Positions 15,000-19,507 of a stretch of DNA of 19,507 nt are shown here, in pieces. A program made the translations under genes and the position numbers. The notes below the pieces were generated by a model, which saw nothing but the letters and a program-made list of their open reading frames with translations, was not told where the DNA came from and ran no database searches. Position 1 is the stretch's first letter. Each line of letters starts with the position of its first letter. The stretch is taken from the NCBI GenBank assembly GCA_964570325.1, contig CAZMXS010000086.1, positions 1-19,507 of the forward strand, written 5' to 3'. Origin of the DNA: CAZMXS01 sp964570325. Lineage in GTDB: Bacteria; Verrucomicrobiota; Kiritimatiellia; CAIQIC01; CAZMXS01.

Positions 15000-17900
15000 C
15001 TACTTGATCCCGGCGTGATACGCCTGCAGCGAGCGCACGCCGGCCTTCCCCTTGCGGCTGGCGGCGATACCTTTGGCGGACGCCAGCGCGGCGGCCAGCG
15101 TCGTCACATACGGCACCTTGTACTTGATCGCCGCCTTGCGAATATAGGAATCGTCATGCTGGCCGCGCTTGCCAATCGGGGTGTTCACGATCAGGTGAAT
15201 TTCACGGTTCATGATCCCGTCCCCGATGTGCGGGCGCCCCTCATGCATTTTCTTGATCGGCTCGCACGGGATGCCGTGTTCGGTGAAGAAGCGGTAGGTG
15301 CCCGCGGTGGCCCGGATGCGGAAACCCAGCTTGGCAAACTCGCGGCCGACCTGTAACGCGGCGCTGTTCTTCTCCGCCAGGCTGATCAGCACGGCGCCCT
15401 CCGCGGGCAGGATCGTCTGCGCGGCCTCTTCGGCCTTGTAGAACGCCAGGCCAAACGAATCCGCCATGCCCAGCACCTCGCCGGTCGAGCGCATCTCGGG
15501 ACCCAGCACCGGGTCCACCTCGGGCAGCTTGTCGAAGGGAAAAACCGACTCCTTCACGCCGAAGTGCGGGATTTTACGGTGCGTTAGTTTCTGGTCAGCC
15601 AGTTTTCCGCCGAGCATCAACTGCGTGGCGATCCGCGCCATTTGCACATTGCACACTTTGGACACCAGCGGCACCGTCCGCGACGCGCGGGGATTGGCCT
15701 CGAGCACATACACCTTGTCGTTTTCGATGGCGTACTGCATGTTCATCAAGCCGACGACTTTCAGCTCCTGCGCGATCCGGCGCGTGTAGTCCGTGATCGT
15801 CTTCAGATGCTTTTCGGGGATGCTGACGGGCGGAATCACGCAGGCCGAGTCGCCCGAGTGGATGCCCGCCTGCTCGATATGCTCCATCACCGCCGGCACA
15901 AAGGCATCCTGCCCGTCCGCCAGCGCGTCCGCCTCGCACTCCAACGCATCCTGCAGGAAGCGATCAATCAGGATCGGACGCTCGGGCGACAGGTCCACCG
16001 CGCGCGACACATACTCGCGCAGCATGGCATCATCGTACACCACTTCCATGCCGCGCCCGCCCAGCACGAACGACGGCCGGACCATCAACGGATAGCCGAT
16101 CTGCCGCGAGAGCGCGAAAGCCTCGTGCAATGTGCTCGCCATGCCCGACTCGGGCATTGGAATCTTCATCCGATCCATCATCTTGCGGAACAAGTCGCGG
16201 TCTTCCGCCAGGTTGATGGTGTCCACGCTCGTGCCAAGAATCTTTACCCCTGCCTCGGCCAACTCGGCGGCGATGTTCAACGGCGTCTGTCCGCCAAACT
16301 GGACGATCACGCCCTCGGGCTTCTCCTTCTCATAGATACTGAGCACATCCTCGACGGTCAGGGGCTCAAAGTAGAGCTTGTCGGACGTGTCGTAGTCGGT
16401 CGAGACGGTCTCGGGGTTGCAGTTGACCATGATCGTCTCATAGCCGAGGTCGCGCAGGGCGAACGCGGCGTGCACGCAGCAATAGTCGAACTCGATGCCC
16501 TGCCCGATCCGGTTCGGGCCGCCGCCAAGAATCATCACCTTCTTCCGCCGGCTGACCGGCACCGTATCCTTGGCGTTATATGTGGAATAGTAGTAGGCCG
16601 CGTTCTCGACACCGCTGACCGGCACCGCGTTCCAAGCCTCCACGATCCCCAGTTCCCGGCGGCGATCGCGGATCCGCTTCTCCGGAATATCCAGCAGCTT
16701 GGCAAGGTACTTGTCGGCAAACCCGTCTTTTTTCGCCTGCGCCAATAAATCATCCGGCAGTTCGCGTTTGCGGTATTGGAGAATTCGCTCCTCCAATTCC
16801 ACGAGTTCCTTCATCTGCTGAATGAACCATGCCTTGATATGCGTCAATTCAAACAACTGCTCGACCGTGGCGCCCTTGCGCAGGGCTTCGTACATGATGA
16901 ACTGCCGCTCGCTCGTCGGCTGCCGGAGCATCTCCAGCAGTTCCGGCAGGGACCGCCGGTTAAAGTCCTTCGCAAAGCCCAGGCCATAACGCCCATTTTC
17001 CAGCGAGCGAATCGCTTTCTGGAAAGCCTCCTTGTAATTCTTGCCGATGCTCATCACCTCGCCGACCGCCTTCATCTGCGTGCCCAGCCGGTCTTCGGAG
17101 CCTTTGAATTTCTCAAAGGCCCAGCGCGCAAACTTGATCACGACATAGTCGCCCCACGGTTCGTATTGATCCAGCGTGCCTTTGCGCCAATATGGGATGT
17201 CGGCCAACGTCATTCCCCCCGCCAGCTTCGCGGAAACCAGCGCAATCGGGAAACCCGTCGCCTTGGAAGCCAGCGCGGAGGAGCGCGACGTGCGGGGATT
17301 GATTTCGATAATCACGACCCGGCCCGTCCGCGGGTCGTGCGCGAACTGGATGTTCGTGCCGCCAATGACCCCGATCGCCTCGACAATGTCATACGACCAC
17401 TTCTGCAGCTTGCGCTGCAGTTCCTCGGCAATCGTCAGCATGGGCGCGGCGCAGAACGAGTCGCCGGTATGCACCCCCATCGGATCAATGTTCTCGATAA
17501 AGCAAACGGTGATCTTGCGGTTTTGCGCATCCCGCACGACTTCAAGTTCCAACTCCTCCCACCCAACGACCGCCTCCTCGATCAGCACTTGTCCGATCAA
17601 GCTCGCGGTGAGGCCGCGGGCCGTGATGGTGCGCAGTTCCTCGACATTATACACCAGTCCGCCACCGGCCCCGCCCATGGTATAAGCCGGGCGGACCACC
17701 ACGGGATAACCGAGGGTGCCGGCAATCCGCTCGGCTTCCTCAACCGTGTAGGCCAGTTCGCTGCGCGGCAAGTCAATGCCCAATTTCTGCATCGTTTCCT
17801 TGAACGCCTTGCGATCCTCGCCCCGCTCAATCGCATCCACCTCGACGCCGATAATCCGCACGCCGTACTTGGCCAGCACCCCGGCCCGCGCCAGCTCGGA

Positions 17901-18197
17901 CGAGAGGTTCAAGCCGGACTGTCCGCCCAGGTTCGGCAGCAAGGCGTCCGGTCGTTCCTTCTCGATAATCTCGGTCATCCGCTGAAGATTAAGCGGCTCG
18001 ATATAAGTCGCATCCGCCAGGCCGGGGTCGGTCATGATGGTGGCCGGATTGGAGTTGACCAATACGATCTGGTAACCCAGCGCGCGCAGGGCCTTGCAAG
18101 CCTGCGTGCCGGAATAGTCAAACTCGCAGGCCTGGCCGATCACGATCGGACCGGAGCCGATAATCATTACTTTATTGATGTCCTTGATCTTGGGCAT
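15000..18197 (-). CDS. carB: Carbamoyl-phosphate synthase, large subunit
   Basis: Makes carbamoyl phosphate from bicarbonate, ammonia and 2 ATP, for pyrimidine and arginine synthesis. 1065 residues, close to the usual length. Two homologous ATP-grasp halves are visible, each opening with a nucleotide-binding motif: IIGSGPIVIGQACEFDYSG at the N-terminus and ILGGGPNRIGQGIEFDY near residue 555. The oligomerisation segment lies between them. The allosteric MGS-like domain (about 935-1065) is complete and ends in a Lys-rich tail. The ATG at 18197 has AAAGG about 8 bases upstream. The glutaminase subunit CarA, normally adjacent, is not in the window; without it CarB can only use free ammonia. The gene lies 113 bases downstream of the GuaA-like gene in the same direction. 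Confidence 0.97.
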   Translation of the reverse strand: MPKIKDINKVMIIGSGPIVIGQACEFDYSGTQACKALRALGYQIVLVNSNPATIMTDPGLADATYIEPLNLQRMTEIIEKERPDALLPNLGGQSGLNLSSELARAGVLAKYGVRIIGVEVDAIERGEDRKAFKETMQKLGIDLPRSELAYTVEEAERIAGTLGYPVVVRPAYTMGGAGGGLVYNVEELRTITARGLTASLIGQVLIEEAVVGWEELELEVVRDAQNRKITVCFIENIDPMGVHTGDSFCAAPMLTIAEELQRKLQKWSYDIVEAIGVIGGTNIQFAHDPRTGRVVIIEINPRTSRSSALASKATGFPIALVSAKLAGGMTLADIPYWRKGTLDQYEPWGDYVVIKFARWAFEKFKGSEDRLGTQMKAVGEVMSIGKNYKEAFQKAIRSLENGRYGLGFAKDFNRRSLPELLEMLRQPTSERQFIMYEALRKGATVEQLFELTHIKAWFIQQMKELVELEERILQYRKRELPDDLLAQAKKDGFADKYLAKLLDIPEKRIRDRRRELGIVEAWNAVPVSGVENAAYYYSTYNAKDTVPVSRRKKVMILGGGPNRIGQGIEFDYCCVHAAFALRDLGYETIMVNCNPETVSTDYDTSDKLYFEPLTVEDVLSIYEKEKPEGVIVQFGGQTPLNIAAELAEAGVKILGTSVDTINLAEDRDLFRKMMDRMKIPMPESGMASTLHEAFALSRQIGYPLMVRPSFVLGGRGMEVVYDDAMLREYVSRAVDLSPERPILIDRFLQDALECEADALADGQDAFVPAVMEHIEQAGIHSGDSACVIPPVSIPEKHLKTITDYTRRIAQELKVVGLMNMQYAIENDKVYVLEANPRASRTVPLVSKVCNVQMARIATQLMLGGKLADQKLTHRKIPHFGVKESVFPFDKLPEVDPVLGPEMRSTGEVLGMADSFGLAFYKAEEAAQTILPAEGAVLISLAEKNSAALQVGREFAKLGFRIRATAGTYRFFTEHGIPCEPIKKMHEGRPHIGDGIMNREIHLIVNTPIGKRGQHDDSYIRKAAIKYKVPYVTTLAAALASAKGIAASRKGKAGVRSLQAYHAGIK

Positions 18198-18310
18198 GGG
18201 CAGGGCCTTTCTTTCACGGACGAAACCTGGAAGCGCAAACTTGAACCCGGATTCGACACCCGATTTCAGTTATTGATCCACTCCGACTTCCGGTCTCATC
18301 CTTCAGGTTG

Positions 18311-19246
18311 CTAAACATATTCCACGGTAGCCGGCGGCTTGGGGGTTAGATCGTAGAGGCAGCGGTTGACGTTGGGAATTTCAGTCGTGATCCGGCGGCA
18401 GATTCGTTCCAGCTTCGCCCAGGGCAGGCGGGTGCAGGTCGCGGTCCGGGCATCCACGCTGTTGATGCAGCGCACCACGATAATCTGCCCGAATTCGCGC
18501 CGGTTGTTCCGGATGCCCGTGGCATAATCATTGAGCAGAACCGCCAGGTATTGAAACGCTTTGGTATGCCGGAGTTCCGCCTCGACGATTGCGGTGGCGG
18601 CGCGAACAGTCGCCAGCTTTTCCGCATCCACCGCGCCGACGATCCGCGCGGCGAGCGCCGGGCCGGGAAACGGCATGCGCCGGCTGATTTCCGCCGGCAG
18701 TCCGACCGCCTTGGCCACCACCCGCACTCCGTCCTTGCGCAGCGTCTTCAACGGCTCGAGCACCTGGTAACCGTAAGCCTTCTGGGGATCAATCCCAAGC
18801 TGGGCCAGGATATTGTGCTGGCGCTTGATGCCGGCGACGGTCTCCTCTATGTCCGTCAGGATCGTGCCATGGATCAGGAACTTCGCGCCGGTCTCCTTCA
18901 CCAGCTTCCCGAAGACCTTGGAATAAAACGTGTCGGTGATCGCCTGCCGTTTCTTTTCCGGATCGGTCACGCCGCGCAGCGCCGCCAGGAACTCGGCGCG
19001 CGCGTCCACCCGCTGCACGGGAATTCCCAGCCCCTTGAAAATTTTCAGCACGCGCTCCGGCTCGCCTTCCCGCATTAACGCATTGTCAATGAAGAAGGTC
19101 TTTAGCTTGCGCCCCAGCGCGCGATGCCCCAGCACCGTGCAAACCGAGCTGTCCACCCCACCGCTAAGCGCATTGATCGCGATGCCGTCCTTCACTGTTG
19201 CCTGGATCTCCGCCACCTGCTGCGCTATGAATTTCCTGACGTTCAT
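18311..19246 (-). CDS. GuaA-type ATP pyrophosphatase without amidotransferase domain
   Basis: A 311-residue protein matching the synthetase half of GMP synthase (ATP-PPase plus dimerisation domain), like archaeal GuaAb. The PP-loop is SGGVDSS (28-34). 'GVTDPEKKRQAI' (92-103), 'HGTILTDIEETV' (126-137), 'MPFPGPAL' (191-198) and the final 'KPPATVEYV' follow family order. Bacterial GuaA is normally about 525 residues with an N-terminal class I glutaminase; here the upstream gene is unrelated and the start is clear (AAAGGAG 6 bases before the ATG at 19246), so this is not a truncation. Several motifs differ from canonical GMP synthase: GTIYPDVIES becomes GTILTDIEET, SHHNVGG becomes RQHNILA, and FPGPGLGVR becomes FPGPALAAR. 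It may therefore be GMP synthase subunit B or a paralogue acting on another substrate. A promoter is expected upstream of the nrpR-like gene, outside the window. Confidence 0.75.
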   Translation of the reverse strand: MNVRKFIAQQVAEIQATVKDGIAINALSGGVDSSVCTVLGHRALGRKLKTFFIDNALMREGEPERVLKIFKGLGIPVQRVDARAEFLAALRGVTDPEKKRQAITDTFYSKVFGKLVKETGAKFLIHGTILTDIEETVAGIKRQHNILAQLGIDPQKAYGYQVLEPLKTLRKDGVRVVAKAVGLPAEISRRMPFPGPALAARIVGAVDAEKLATVRAATAIVEAELRHTKAFQYLAVLLNDYATGIRNNRREFGQIIVVRCINSVDARTATCTRLPWAKLERICRRITTEIPNVNRCLYDLTPKPPATVEYV

Positions 19247-19276
19247 ACGAGTCTCCTTTACTTTGCTTTGTCTCTT

Positions 19277-19340
19277 CGGCTCCGCGGGGACGGTTCGCCC
19301 TGCCGGGCCGCCGACAAGGCAACCCGTTCCCGCTGAGCCG
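19277..19340 (-). repeat. 64-bp palindromic repeat (copy B) before the GuaA-like gene
   Basis: Bounded by CGGCTC (19277-19282) and GAGCCG (19335-19340). Its arms GGCTCCGCGGGGACGG (19278-19293) and CCGTTCCCGCTGAGCC (19324-19339) pair at 14 of 16 positions around a 30-base spacer. Read on the minus strand it resembles copy A between gltB and gltD in length, ends and right half. Confidence 0.6.
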
Positions 19341-19348
19341 CGCGCCAA

Positions 19349-19507
19349 TCACACCGAAAACCGATCACGCACAACATGAAAAGGCTCGAAACGGCCAAAC
19401 TCCTCCAAGCCGGCCAGCGACTGAATGACCGCTCTGGCGCCCGCCTCCTGCAACGCCGCAATCGGATTCAGCCCGCCCACCACCACCCCCCCCGTCCGCC
19501 CCGCGGC
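19349..19507 (-). CDS. nrpR: C-terminal end of a probable NrpR (DUF128) nitrogen repressor, partial
   Basis: The last 52 codons of a gene running off the right edge; its stop is TGA at 19351-19349. The reading is GRTGGVVVGGLNPIAALQEAG, then a segment ending LAGLEEFGRFEPFHVVRDRFSV. 'VVVGGLNPIAALxEAG' is the signature I associate with the NrpR regulatory (DUF128) domain, where it ends the repeat and is followed by a short tail. NrpR is the 2-oxoglutarate-responsive repressor of nitrogen genes known from methanogenic archaea; DUF128 proteins also occur in some bacteria. The adjacent nitrogen genes support the call. It is 102 bases upstream of the GuaA-like gene on the same strand, so the order nrpR-guaA-like-carB is probably one operon. 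With only 52 residues visible, the N-terminal DNA-binding domain cannot be confirmed. Confidence 0.65.
   Translation of the reverse strand, partial: AAGRTGGVVVGGLNPIAALQEAGARAVIQSLAGLEEFGRFEPFHVVRDRFSV

Noticed and set aside
15642..18314. Two long plus-strand frames opposite carB
   Set aside because: carB is complete and highly conserved on the other strand; the antisense frames are His/Arg-rich shadows without motifs.
18311..19348. Longer start for the GuaA-like protein (345 codons)
   Set aside because: The extra 34 residues would be encoded by the palindromic repeat, whereas the ATG at 19246 has a perfect AAAGGAG at correct spacing and matches the family's normal N-terminus.

Overview
The window is about 19.5 kb of GC-rich bacterial chromosome dominated by nitrogen assimilation and glutamine-dependent biosynthesis. 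Most genes have a clear AGGAG-type ribosome binding site. The secreted protein at 1319-3373 ends in a tail (an 'ADTDP' turn, then '...TGRLYTFQ...GLWSNVPG...DTNGAPA..YRIQV.MP') that I associate with Kiritimatiellota and related Verrucomicrobiota/Lentisphaerota. That lineage is my best guess, made from memory and not from a database search.

Layout. (1) 10-3373, minus strand: a secreted protein of 15-residue 'GLQIG-VN' repeats, a small lipoprotein in the same operon, and a large secreted GH64/thaumatin-like protein with an InlB-type B-repeat. (2) 3374-6542, plus strand: an AT-rich regulatory region with a strong sigma-54 promoter and two inverted repeats, then amtB, a P-II gene (glnK), an outer-membrane TorF-like porin and a strong terminator. 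(3) 6543-14862, plus strand: a gene-free stretch with a long nested inverted repeat and a second sigma-54-like promoter, then purF, a structured leader, gltB and gltD. (4) 15000-19507, minus strand, convergent with block 3: the end of a gene I read as the archaeal-type nitrogen repressor NrpR (DUF128), a stand-alone GuaA-type ATP pyrophosphatase with no amidotransferase domain, and carB.

How the genes fit together. AmtB brings in ammonium and P-II senses 2-oxoglutarate and ATP/ADP. GOGAT (GltBD) turns glutamine plus 2-oxoglutarate into glutamate. PurF, CarB and the GuaA-like protein are entry points of glutamine or ammonia nitrogen into purines and pyrimidines. Two regulatory logics appear side by side: sigma-54 promoters with possible enhancer sites before amtB and purF, and a probable NrpR repressor gene at the right edge. 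The P-II protein lacks Tyr51, the residue uridylylated by GlnD in enterobacteria, so signalling through covalent modification of that residue is unlikely. glnA, carA and a GuaA amidotransferase subunit are not in the window.

Outside the genes, the most notable structure is a pair of about 64-bp imperfect palindromes bounded by CGGCTC...GAGCCG. They lie between gltB and gltD and between nrpR and the guaA-like gene, in the same orientation relative to transcription, and look like a dispersed repeat family. No tRNA, rRNA, CRISPR array or intact mobile element was seen.
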